From NCBI GenBank assembly GCA_032358165.1, contig JAALGY010000014.1, forward strand, positions 620,001 through 684,000: a DNA stretch of 64,000 nt. The letters run 5' to 3'. Under the pieces are notes generated by a model. That model searched no databases. It saw nothing but the letters and a program-made list of their open reading frames with translations, and was not told the origin of the DNA. Below, piece by piece: positions 1 through 10,908 of the stretch (positions within the stretch are counted from its first letter, which is position 1; each line of letters opens with the position of its first letter). Both the position numbers and the translations under genes were made by a program. The DNA is from Diplosphaera chodatii. Lineage: Eukaryota; Chlorophyta; Trebouxiophyceae; Prasiolales; Stichococcaceae.

Positions 1-177
1 CATCAGGTGCCATACTGTCAGAGCAGACCAAGAGTTGTCTGGTTGCTTTGTAGCATGTACATGCACATACTGTGCCCGCTCAACAACAAGGCCATCATGC
101 CGCTCATCTGCACAGCAGCTAAATCCTATGGCAGCAGGCACACACGACACACAATAGATTTGTATGTTGCACTGTAG

Positions 178-2447
178 CGACCGGCTGCGGGCGAAGGCAT
201 CGGAGCATGCCATCCTGCTGGCAGAGCCGACCTTCCAGACGCGCGAGGGCCGGGAGGCGGTCGTCTCTGCACTGTTCGAGCAGCAGCAACCGCCGGCGGT
301 CTTCCTTGCACGCAACGCGGTGTTGGCCAGCTTTGCGACAGGGCGGCAGACCTCGCTCGTGGTTGATGCCGGACATGAGGGCACCACAGGTGCAGTTCGA
401 CAACAAAATACATGCGTGAGGTCATGTCCTGTCGGTCTGCGGGAGTTTTGCTGCAACGTGCTTTGGGGTCCTTTGCCCCTGCGGTGCACGGGGATGGTAT
501 CAAGTATGCTTGATGGGGTTGCCGCTGCTGCTGTGGTGGCGGCATGCGATTGCGGTTCTTTCTGTCCACCTCTGCTGGCAAAGCAAGCAAAGCACCCTGA
601 GTGGCGCCTGCCTTCACTTTGCAAGAAAGTGCTGCCATGCGGTGGTGTCCACTTTGAACTGGCTGACTGTTATGCGCCCCTCTGGCACTGCAGTGACAGC
701 GGTGCACGACGGGTTCGCACTGGAAAAGTCTACGGTGCGGTCGCCACTGGGGGGCGCGTTGCTGAACCGCGCCATGGCGGCGTCAGTGCAGAAGAAGGGC
801 GTGCTCATACGCCCACGCTTGTCATTCCGCAGAGCGGAAAGGGCTCCAGGCGTCTGGGAGGTGTGGATTCCGACTCACATCCAACGACGCGTCTCGAAGC
901 CCCATTGCAGTTCATGAAGAGCACAGCTGTCAGTGTGAGCACAACCATGTGTACATGCACATGACACCGCGTCTCAGGCGTACGGCTTCCATCACCCTGT
1001 GGACCTCCACTTCTGTGCAGGTAGAAGACCGGGAGCCCAAGATGACAGACAGCTACAACCAGTGGGGTGTGGAGCAGGTGGCAGGCGACGCAAAGGAGGC
1101 CATCTGCCGCGTGTCAGACTCAGCGTTCGACCCTGGGGAGAACGCCAACATCCCCACCGTCATGTATGAGGTGCGCCGACGCATGCAGTACATGCGGGTG
1201 ATCTGCCAGGCATTGCGCAAGCGCTCAACTGAGACAGGGCGCGTGAGTGTCCACGTATACTGAGCAACCCGTGCGATCTTGCTGGTCGTGCAGCTTCCAG
1301 ACGGCACGCAGATCGAGATCGGGCCGGACCGCTTTGCCGTGCCAGAGGTCTTGTTCACGCCGGTGAGGTTCTCAACACGCTGCAACATGCTCATTCGAAG
1401 AGGTCTGAGCAGGTAGTCACTTATTTCGGAGCCTGATCGATGTGGGCTGTGCATGCTCACCATGGGCTAACGTTGCCATTGCGAGTCTGCAGTCCCTCCT
1501 GTCACGCTTTGGGCTGGAGACCGTGAAGAAGTATGATGGCAGCGAGCTGCAGGGCCTCCCAGGTGCTGCAGGAGTCCTGCTAGCTGCTGAAAAATCATGT
1601 GCTTCCATGCGCACGGCCACATGGCAAGCAGCATTGTCCGGAGCCTGTGCTGACCCCGTGTCCCCTTCCTTCTGCAGCAATGGTAAACGAGGCGATCCAG
1701 AAGTGCGATGTGGATGTACGGCGGGACATGTGGGGCGGCATCGTGCTCACCGGCGGCGGCGCCCTGCTGCCCGGCCTGCGGGAACGCCTGGAGCAGGTGG
1801 GGTCCAGCTGGCAGCCAATGATGCATGTGCTTCTGCATGCATGTGGCATGCCACAGGCCTGTGCCCACATCCGCGCATGCATGCACACACGTTGAAGTGG
1901 CCAAGGCTGGTCTCCTACGCTGGCGTGGTGCTACTTCATGGCAACTCATGCCCATCAGAAGGCTACTTGAGGGACTGCCAGTGCGTGATGCAGTGGCAGC
2001 CTATGCGATTTGTGCTTTCCAGTGTCTGACAGTAAGTGAAAGCAGTCCACCCTGTACGTAGGGCTTGTCGGAGCTTGCGCCCCCCGCATCGCGTCTGAAG
2101 GTGGTGTCCCCCGCCAACAGCACTGAGCGTCGTTTCGCTGTGTGGATTGGTGAGTGATTTCGCTGTGCCAACGCTATGGTGGCTCTCTTGGTGATGTCGT
2201 TTTCTCCTAGTGCGGCTTGTACTTATCTGGTCTGTACCACAGATCGATCGCCAATCAATGCCAGGCGGTTGCGGTGCACAGCAAGAAGGGTGCACGATCC
2301 TGATGGGGCTTGCTGTGCTCAACGATACATGCCATGCGTGCAGGCGGTTCCATCCTGGCGAGCCTCGGGTCGTTCAACCAGATGTGGATGTCAGCCCAGG
2401 AGTATGCAGAGCACGGGCCGGGTCTCATACACCGCAGATGCCCTTGA
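178..2447 (+). CDS. ARP4: Actin-related protein 4 (ARP4/BAF53-like), 5' partial
   Basis: Nuclear actin-fold subunit of SWI/SNF-, INO80- and NuA4-type chromatin complexes (known for the family). The reading joins eight exons: 178-389, 694-860, 1021-1170, 1294-1362, 1493-1562, 1678-1796, 2062-2149 and 2344-2447, each with GT..AG borders and matching phases, giving about 326 residues. The first hundred or so residues of the usual ~430 lie outside the window. Diagnostic stretches are [56 protein letters not shown] and the C-terminal end [13 protein letters not shown] followed by HRRCP and a TGA at 2445-2447. The CDVDIRR-type motif and the 'GGS.LASLG.F..MW' end separate ARP4 from conventional actin. 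No frameshift or missing block is seen in the part present. Bases 1-177 read as intron. Confidence 0.93.
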
Positions 2448-2781
2448 GGGCGGGTCAGAAGCTGCACAAGTAGTAGTATACTCAGAAGATCAGCAGCTTC
2501 ACAGATGCCAGAGCAAAATGTCAACCAGATGATGCGCTGCATCAACAGTCAACAGCAAGCAGGCAGGTGGCTGGGTGCCTTCCGCCTTTCCTGGCGTTGC
2601 CTTTCAGGACATACAACTGTGGGTATAACCCTCGTGACAGCTTTTCCACAACCCTGCCAGGCAGCTCAGCGGAACGTGCTGCGAAGGCATCAATCCGATC
2701 TCAGGCTTCGGCAAGCTAACACTATCAGTGATCCTCAGCGAAATCCAGTCAACCACTGATCAGCCACCCACTGAGCTCAGA
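2448..2781. other. Intergenic spacer between two + strand genes
   Basis: 334 bases holding the ARP4 3' UTR and the promoter/5' UTR of the next gene. I see no coding homology, and no convincing TATA box or poly(A) word. Confidence 0.5.
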
Positions 2782-5700
2782 ATGGCCTCTACGATGACGA
2801 TGAAGCAGAGCCTGCTGTCGCGGCAGGCGTTCACATCCGGATCAGCCCGCCCGGCGCGCCGGCAGCCGCGGACTCTGGTCTGTGCCGCCAAGGTACATGA
2901 TCACACCCCGTATGAGACGGCCGCCTGCCCCATTTATCGTCTCAAACGTGACTGCGGGCGAAGATCAGCCGGTGAACAGGACACGTTGCCCCCGCGACAG
3001 AGACCTCAGACAATGTCCACATTGCCTGCGGTGCACCACACAGGTTATGCTTGCCACCAACAATGCTCCTCACAGGTCGCGCATTGCATTGCGGTACTCT
3101 GTCATCAGACGCCTCATCGCTTGCTGCGCTGATCAGCTGTGTCCACTTGGCAGCAAGTGCAGGCAATGATCTGCCGTCTGCAACATAAGCACACTGCACC
3201 CTTGCGTCTCCAACCACGTTGTGACATTGATGATGCTGCGTGCAGGATGGCCAGGAGCAGCAGACCCCCAAGGTGCGCGCAGTACACCATGCATGTGCCC
3301 GCGGCAGCGCCTGCCAATGCATGCATGGCGCCTTGCTGCATGCTGAGAATTAGAGTTCATATGATCTGTTCACTGTATAGGACCTGGTGATGAAGACCGT
3401 GGGAGCCCTGACTGCCGCTCAGCTGGCACTGCTGCCGCTGTCTGGTGAGTCCACAACATGGATGCAATGCCCGTTGCTCTGCATGGTGCGAGTGCTTGGA
3501 AGCAATCGTGGAAGCAATCGTCCAATTTGTTGATGCTCGCTCAGCAATGCATGTAGCATGCATGCCTGTAGACAGGCGGCGTGGTCTGTTCTGTCTGCCT
3601 GGTGTACGCCCAGGAACCATGGGCGTGTAGTGACCATGATGTGTGCAACCGGTGACAGGCGCTGCGATGGCGCGCGATGTGCCGGCGCGCGGCGAGACCG
3701 CCGTCGAGGGCGCTGTGAAGGCGGGCAAGGCGGCGCAGGAGGCGCTGCCCAAGGGCGCCACCGAGTACAAGACCCGCGAGGACCGCAACGACTCGTGCGT
3801 CGTCCATATTTGCCGCTCACTGTTGTGCTGCGCTTTGCTGGCTCGGTTGTCTTGCACCCGCTCTGCTCGGCTCGGCCTCTGCTTGCGCGCCGACAAGCAG
3901 CAGCAGCAACACACTGCCCGCCCCTTTAGTGACCACGGAGTGCAGCTTTCGTGAACGCCGTGTGTGCACCGGAGTGACTGCAGCCCTGTGTTATCCTGCT
4001 TGCAGGCGGGATCAGGGCCTCCAGGACAAGCTGAGCCTGATCAAGCGGCGCATCAGCCCCGACAACATCCTGAACGACCCCGACATCGAGTCGGGCGGCC
4101 GCCAGAACATCTTCAACGGTTTGGTGGGCACCCCGGTGCGTCTGGAGCGCCGCTGCTGGCCAGCGTGCGTGCATGGTGTCGTGCTGTTTGCCGGCGGTGC
4201 ATGTCCGCTGCTGACAGACTGCCCTTTTGTTGCCGTCATGCTGTCGAAATGCTGTCTATGATATGGTCCGACCGTCAGTGCGAGTCCAGGTTTTCCGACT
4301 CCCTGCTCTTGGCATGGGTTGGTGACCCATGTGCGCTGTCCTGCAGCTTGAGGGTCTGAACCCAGCCACCGCGAGCCCGACCAAACCTGTGTCATTCCGT
4401 GGCGACGCTTTGGTCGCGCCCAGCCTGCAGGTCAACGTCGACTTCGAGCGCGCCGCTGATAAGGTGGGGCATCCTAGCAAAACGTATGTTGTACTCTCAA
4501 TGTGCTGGCCATGTTTGAAAACACACCACAGGGAAATCTGCAAGGGGTAGCAGAGGGGCTGATGTGTCTGCGGCCTGCGGAAACTGCTGCCAAGCCGTGA
4601 GCAAGGTGAGTGTACCTCCCCTCACCCTGCATGTGTCATGCCCCACGAAGGGGCTGCTGCGGTTGGTGGGCAACCCGGTGTCAGAGCAGGATCTGGGGCG
4701 GCGGCAGCCGAACGCCGACCCGCTGGCCCCCGCGCAGGACAAGCTGCCCATTGAGTCACCCAGCTCACCAGGAGACCTGCTTGGCAAGGTGTTTGCAGGG
4801 TCGTTTGCCGTAAGAGCAGGGCAGGATGAAATGCCACAGTGTATGCAGATGCACATGCGTCAGGCGTGAAGATGGCAGCCTGACGGCGTAGGCACATCAC
4901 AGGTGCAAATTGTGACCCAAGAGCGTTGCTGTGATGACGACGGACAGACCCTGTGCTGGCGCTGGCTGCAGGTGCAGCAGGCGGCCAGCAAGGCGGCCAG
5001 CCAGGTGCAGGGTGCGCCCGCTGGTGGTGGCAATGCTGGCACCGACTCCCTGGGCGACAACATCAAGAAGGCCGCCATCACATCCCAGTCCCCAGCTGGC
5101 GCCATCGCCAAGGTGCACCCTTAGCATTCTTCATTGTATTGTGTGCAACCCCTTGCAGACTGCTGGCCAATGGCGTCAGAAATCCAATGTTGCTCTGTAT
5201 GCTGGTCTGCACTGGTCCAGCTGTGTCTTGCCGAAAGCAGTCCACCGAGAGCCGATCTGCTGACTGTGTACACGTGGGTCGCACAGAATCTGGCTGGCAA
5301 GAACCAGGGCAACGTCAGCTTCACGCCTGCGGCCAACATGGTGTTCCAGACCGCCAAGCTGCCCGAGCCGAAGATCGGCGAGCCGCAGCCCGAGCTGAAG
5401 GACGTGCGCACCTCGATTCTTGAGTCATGCTGTGCATCGCCGTGGGGTGCCGCTTGGATCTGCCCTGCAATGCATGACAGGGACGAGCGCTTTACGATGC
5501 CCGTCAGCAGCACGCTTGCTGAGGCATACGACATCCCCTACTGCAGGATGGCGACATGAGCAACGCCTCTTTCCAGGGTCCAGAGGTGTGGTGTCGACTT
5601 GCATGGCATGCATTACATGAGACACCATGTCTACAAGTGAAATGCTACAGTGTCACTGCGTCAGCTGGCTGTTGCTGGATGCTGCAGCTGCATCTGATAT

Positions 5701-6701
5701 GTTGCCGTGTCGTTGCAGAGCAACGAGGGAGGCGTGACGCAGCCCACGACCCGGCCCGACCAGAACCTGAGCGGCAACCCCAAGCGCGGCGGTGACCTGA
5801 AGGTCAGTCGGACTGATGTCCGGAGCGGTCCACATTGTCGCACCTTCCCCAGCGCAGACTTGCCTTCAGCAGGGTGCGCATGCTGCTGGCTGCTGGTGCT
5901 GACGACACTGTTGTCCGATGCAGGATTCGGGCACCGAGTTTGCGGCGCAGAACAAGGGCGAGTTCGACCAGGGCACGCCCGCCCAGACAGGCGCCTCGGT
6001 TGGCGCCCGCGCGGGCGCCAACACACCCAAGGGTGGGGTCTTGACGCCGCCAGCAGGGCCCTGCATCACGTGGCCCCTCTGCATGCTGCTGTCCCCCACT
6101 GCATGCTGCTGAGCACTTGCACGTGGCACTTTGGGCACCGCCCATGCCTTCGTGCTCCCACGACACCATTGCCGTGTCCTGGGCTGTTGCAGCCCTGGCG
6201 CAGCAGAGCCTGCCATCCTATTGGACACTTCCCTGATCATGTGATTCACCACGCGCAGGCATGAACGAACTGCAGAACCCGAAGACGCCCACGCTGCCCA
6301 ACGCTCTGGGCGGTGCGTGCGCATCCAGTGTCCATGAAAATGTCTAACAGCACCCCTCTGAGCATAACCGCTGTGTCGTTGAACAGCACCCCATACATGC
6401 CGACAAGAGCCAGCTGGATCCATCCTGCTGTGCAGGCAAGAACTTCGTGCGCGACGACAACGTGTCGCCCGAGGAAGCTGCAGCCGGCAACATCGCGAAG
6501 GCGCAGCAGAGCTCCGACAACGCCTTCGACAGCATCAAGTGCGCCCCCCTCACACAGCCGCAGGACACACTTGTACACACTGCAACACCATCAGTGCTGC
6601 GCTGTCGTTGGTGGCTGATGCGCCTGCCAGTCGGTCACAGGGGTGGAGGTGCCTGAAAGATCTTGTCCCACTGCTGTTGCAGGAAGGGTCTGGGTCTGTG
6701 A
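2782..6701 (+). CDS. Plastid-targeted LEA-like hydrophilic protein, function unknown
   Basis: I do not recognise a specific family. Exon 1 (2782-2892) begins MASTMTMKQSLLSRQAF, a Ser/Arg-rich stretch without acidic residues and ending near LVCAAK, typical of a chloroplast transit peptide. Exon 2 (3381-3444) adds a hydrophobic run, VGALTAAQLALLPLSG, which exon 3 (3659-3794) completes as GAAMARD; preceded by Lys and ending in A-x-A, this resembles a Sec-type thylakoid lumen signal. The rest is read from exons starting near 4006, 4347, 4650, 4975, 5288, 5720, 5923, 6258 and 6437, ending with 6683-6701 (KGLGL, stop 6699-6701). The mature part is Ala/Gly/Asn/Gln/Lys-rich, lacks Cys clusters and looks disordered, with amphipathic Ala/Lys pieces such as AVEGAVKAGKAAQEALPKGA and VQQAASKAASQVQ reminiscent of LEA proteins. 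The small exon around 4556-4605 is the least certain. A desiccation- or stress-protective role is inference only. Confidence 0.62.
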
Positions 6702-7170
6702 ACAGTCGGCTCGGACGTCGAATCAGCCTTCTGGTCGTCAGGGTTGCGTGCAACCGGTGCACGTGATGGTTTGATTTCTCAGAAGCATGCGAGCCGTTGA
6801 GGAGCATGCGACATTCTTACACCTTGCAAGCTGGGTGCTGCAAGCATTGATGCCGGTGTGCGGTGAGGTGATACAGAAGTGACAGCACAGCAGGGCAGAT
6901 TTGATCTACGCCATGGCTCTCTCAAGAAGCAGACTCCTATACCACAAGCAGCACTCTGCTTCTATCATCATCCACAGCATCTAGCACCACTCTGTACATC
7001 TATGCAATGCATCTATCAGTACCACCACACAGCTGAGTTTCATCCGATTGTCCAGAAAAAACCGCATACTCTTGACAAAGCTCCTGACCGATGCTGCTGC
7101 CCACTGGCTAGAGCCGCCCTGACACTCACTGCTGGATATGGACTTTCACGATACATGTTGGCCGTACCGG
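6702..7170. other. Convergent 3' spacer
   Basis: 469 bases between the stop of the LEA-like gene (+) and the stop of the Dug-type fusion gene (-). It should contain both 3' UTRs. No gene is visible. Confidence 0.5.
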
Positions 7171-10100
7171 TCATGATGAGACAACCTGGTGTAGGAGGCT
7201 ATCGCTGAGCAGATGTTTGATGACATTCTTTCCGGCCAGGAGGTTGTCACGCGAAATGCGTTCATTTGCCAGATGGCATGCATCCGACGCCTGTGCAGCA
7301 CACACAGGATGACATTTGCAGCCTGTACCAGCAGGTACGAAGCAGTCTGGAGCACTGTGAAGACAGTGCCCCAGACACCTGAGCAGATGCAGGGGCGGAT
7401 GTGCCCTGGTGCCGGAACCGCAGCGTCTGCCAAACACGCACAAGCCACCGGCACACTCACGTCACAGCCTGGCAGCATTGCTTGCTGGAATTGACGCCTA
7501 GGCCACGCCTGGCCAGAGTGGACAAACCTCACCTGACCGAAGGGGATGAGCAGTGCATGGGCCCCCAGCTCCTGTTCCAGGGCACTAGCCACCTACGGGA
7601 AAGCAATGCCGAGTCGAAATCATGTGTACATCAATTGTTGCAGTGACAGCAGCCTGCAACCGAAGCTAGTTTTATCGCAGTCTCAGGCCCCTCAGCAAGA
7701 CGGCCAACGACCAGCCAGAGAACTACAAGTGCTGATGTATGATGCCTTGGAATGGCGCAATCCACAGGCGACATGTGCACACCGTGAGGCCTTGAGGCGT
7801 CGTCATGTGCCAGCCCTTGTGCATTTCACACCGATGCAGAAACGCACCTTCGCCATAGCATCTGCAAAGGTGTGCACGTGCTGCATCATCGCAACCCGTG
7901 AAACGGCTGCCCACTCACCGGCATGGTGCCGCCCTCGCGCACGTACAGCGGGGGCCGCCCCCACTGCGCCTCCACCGCCCGCTCCGCCAGGCTGAACAGC
8001 CGCGACGCGGGGTCCGCCTCGTACCAGTCGCCCACGCTGCGCAGCCGCACCGCCACCCGGTTGGCCGAGCGCAGCTTCCGGAACTCGTGCTGCACGTGCG
8101 CCCTGCGGCCCGAGAATATATATATATATATCATATATTAATATACACACCAAAATCGTGCTGGATGTCCTGCAAGGCGGTGGTTAGGTAGAACAATGTG
8201 CCCTGCTGAGGGGTGTCGCACACGGGTGTGGACCTGTTTGACAGCAGCATCTTTTGTGTACGCAACTGTTGTGTGCAGCGTCGAGCACAACAGCTCTCGG
8301 GACGCCCCCGCGCAGGGCCGGAGGTGCTGTACAGCACCGACCAGATGGAGGCCTCATATGAGCAGGCGGCTCGCCTGAACAGCTCGAACAGGCGGCTGGC
8401 GTCCTGGTCGGGCACGAAGCGGATGGAGACGTGGCCGGTGGCGGAGCGGGGGACCACGCTGAAGCGCGTCGGCCCGAAGCGGTAGCCCTCGGCGTCGTCG
8501 GCGTCGCCCGCCGCGGTGTCGTCCCCCACCCGCACGTCCACCACGCTCAGGCTGGGCTCGCACCACCGCGCGCTCAGCAGGTCCCTGAACAGGATGAGGG
8601 CGAAGCTGGCTCATGGTCTGTGCCCTCATGCCCATCCTGTGCGCATGCTGCTTTGCTGTGCGCGGCTGCGGGCGCTGGCTCGAGTCTGAGGCAGGCATGC
8701 AGTTGTGGCGTCGGCACGGCATACAGATACGGTGCAGCGGCATCTGCCGACTGTGTCTTCAATGTCTTCTGGTGCATGCCAGGCCAGATGCGGGTGTCCA
8801 GGCACAGCGCCGCACCGCTGGCTGGTGTTGGAGACGAAGGAGGGCACGCCCAGCGAATCCTGGTACGCCGGCAGCTGGAACTCGTCGCTGGCCTCCAGCC
8901 GGCTGACCGCCGCATCCAGCATCCCCTCCCGCACGCCATCGTAGAACCCCGGCACCTGCAGGTGCACGTGTTGTGACTCCTTGCTGCGCCCGTGGTATTC
9001 TGCACGATCCCTGCTGGCAACTCCTGCGCATGTGCACAGCAGACCCAGACATCGGCTCATTCCAGGATGCGTCTTGGGGCGGCATTGACGGGTGCGGCGC
9101 ACCTGGATGTTGTTGCGGGAGTCGATGAGGGACGCGAGCACCTTGGTCAGGTCGGCCAGCGGCTCGTTGAACACGCCGCCGTCGTTGCCGCTGTGCAGGT
9201 CCCGCTGTGGCCCCGCCACCTGGACGCGGGAAACCGCGGAGACAGTAAGGTTACCCCGTGTCGCGGGGTCGACCCTGGACTTAGACTTCGACGTCGTGAC
9301 AAGCAACCAAGTCAAATCAGCATGGTGTACACAGACGGCACATACTGCTGCGTGTCCACATGTGTGGCGCCTGAAGGTGGACGAGCATCGGCAGCGGCCC
9401 ACCTCGATGGACAGGCTGATCATGCCGCGCATGCCGTAGGTGAGGCAGGGCACGCGCTCGCCCACCCACAGCGTGTTGGAGATGACCACCAGCGACACGC
9501 CCTCGAACCAGCGCTTGTTGCTCCGCAGCACCTGCAGGTGTGCCGGCACAGGCGTCGATGCACGACCGCCGCCATGTCCGACTTGCAGACTGGCATCAAG
9601 CGTGCCACCCCATAGACAGGCTTCCTTACGGGCTTCCAGAATGAAGCCCCATAATGAGACTTTAACGACTTCAGTACCCGTACTGCACGATAACGCAGCA
9701 CTTTAGCACCTCCCGGAAACCTGCCGACCCATTCTCCTCCTCGCCCTCCACCACGAACACGACGTTGCAGGGCAGGCTGCCGGCGGGGCCCGCCACCCCG
9801 GGCCGCCCCTCCCCCAGCAGCTCCTTCACCGCGTACACAAACGCCAGGATGGGGCCCTGCAATGTGACACACGAGTGGCGTGTTTTACGAGGTCAGTATG
9901 AGGGATGTTTGTGCGGCCGCATGGTCGGGTAAGCAACAGTACGAGGGTAGTGTGCAGCAGAGCTGTGACATGAAAGGACTGCAACTGGAGTGATTGCAGA
10001 TGCAACACTGCTTTGAAAGCCCCAGTCCAGATGCAGCCTCAAAAGCCGGTTTGAGGTCAACAAACAGCAGGCGTTCACCTTGTTGTCGGAGGCGCCCCGG

Positions 10101-10908
10101 GCGTAGAAGTAGCCGTCGATGCTGTGCAGCTGGAAGGGGTCAGTCTTCCAGTCCCGCTCCATCGCCGGCTGCACATCGTAGTGCCCTGCCAGGACCACAG
10201 GGCAACAGGCCTGAAGGTAGCTCTCTGTCTCATACACAGAGCAAGCCAAAGCATCGCCTGCATGCCTGTCCGGTAGGGGCACACCCCAGCGGCTGCCAAA
10301 TCAGCTCTGCCGTACCGTAGAAGCAGACGGTGGGCTTGGCGGGGTCGCGGCCGAGGCGGCCGAGCACCACCGGGTTGCGGTCCTCCTGCCCGTGCGCCAT
10401 CTTGATCTCCGCGCCTGCTCCCGCAACAGCAGCATCTCGATGAACTCCTCATTGAGATGCGCCTAAGCAGGTGCTCGGATAGCACGTGACCGTGCATGCA
10501 TGTACCTAGACAGCGTTTCTGTTCCAGATGTGTCCAGGTTGTCCGTGGGATGCCAGCACGGCGCTGTGATGAACCCAGGTTTGACAGCTGCATGGCTAAG
10601 CATGAGCTTCCATACTACAGTGCCGATAGTGTGTTGAGTCTTGTGCCAAACCCTGAGGCCTACAGATCACGGTCACCAAACTTGCCATGTACTGTGATCA
10701 GTATGGTCAAGCGGATGTCGCGCACCCAGCGACTCGAGCAGGGTGCCCAGGAACTTGGCGCCCCGGAAGCAGTCCTCCCGGTGCCCCGGGTCCCGCGACA
10801 CCGTGGCCAGCCGCACAAAGTCCCGCAGCGCCCGCTCCAGCTCACCGCCGATGCGGTCCGGCAGGGCGCCGCCGCCGTCGTCCAGCACCTTCTGCCGCTT
10901 GGCGCCGC
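7171..10908 (-). other. M20-family peptidase (Dug2-like) domain of the fusion
   Basis: Metallopeptidase fold read from exons near 10908-10735, 10420-10320, 10190-10080, 9856-9720, 9538-9403, 9220-9103, 8960-8820, 8595-8395, 8110-7922, 7592-7520 and 7290-7171. Metal-site and catalytic motifs: HYDVQPA (first His and catalytic Asp), RGASDNK (bridging Asp), EGEEENGS (Glu-Glu), LHSGNDGG, and the last His in QASDACHLANER. One usual ligand position reads ISNTLWVG, with Asn where catalytic M20A dipeptidases such as Dug1 or carnosinase have Asp. CLTYGMRGMI and VPGFYDGV fit Dug2 closely. Confidence 0.88.

Noticed and set aside
164..964. 266-residue + strand open frame as a whole gene start at 164
   Set aside because: The ATG at 164 lies before an acceptor at 176-177; ARP4 homology starts at 178 and shifts frame at 389/694, so this is a partial internal exon.
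8626..9549. 307-residue minus-strand open frame as one continuous exon
   Set aside because: It reads through introns: only 9538-9403, 9220-9103 and 8960-8820 match M20 sequence, separated by GT..AG intervals.
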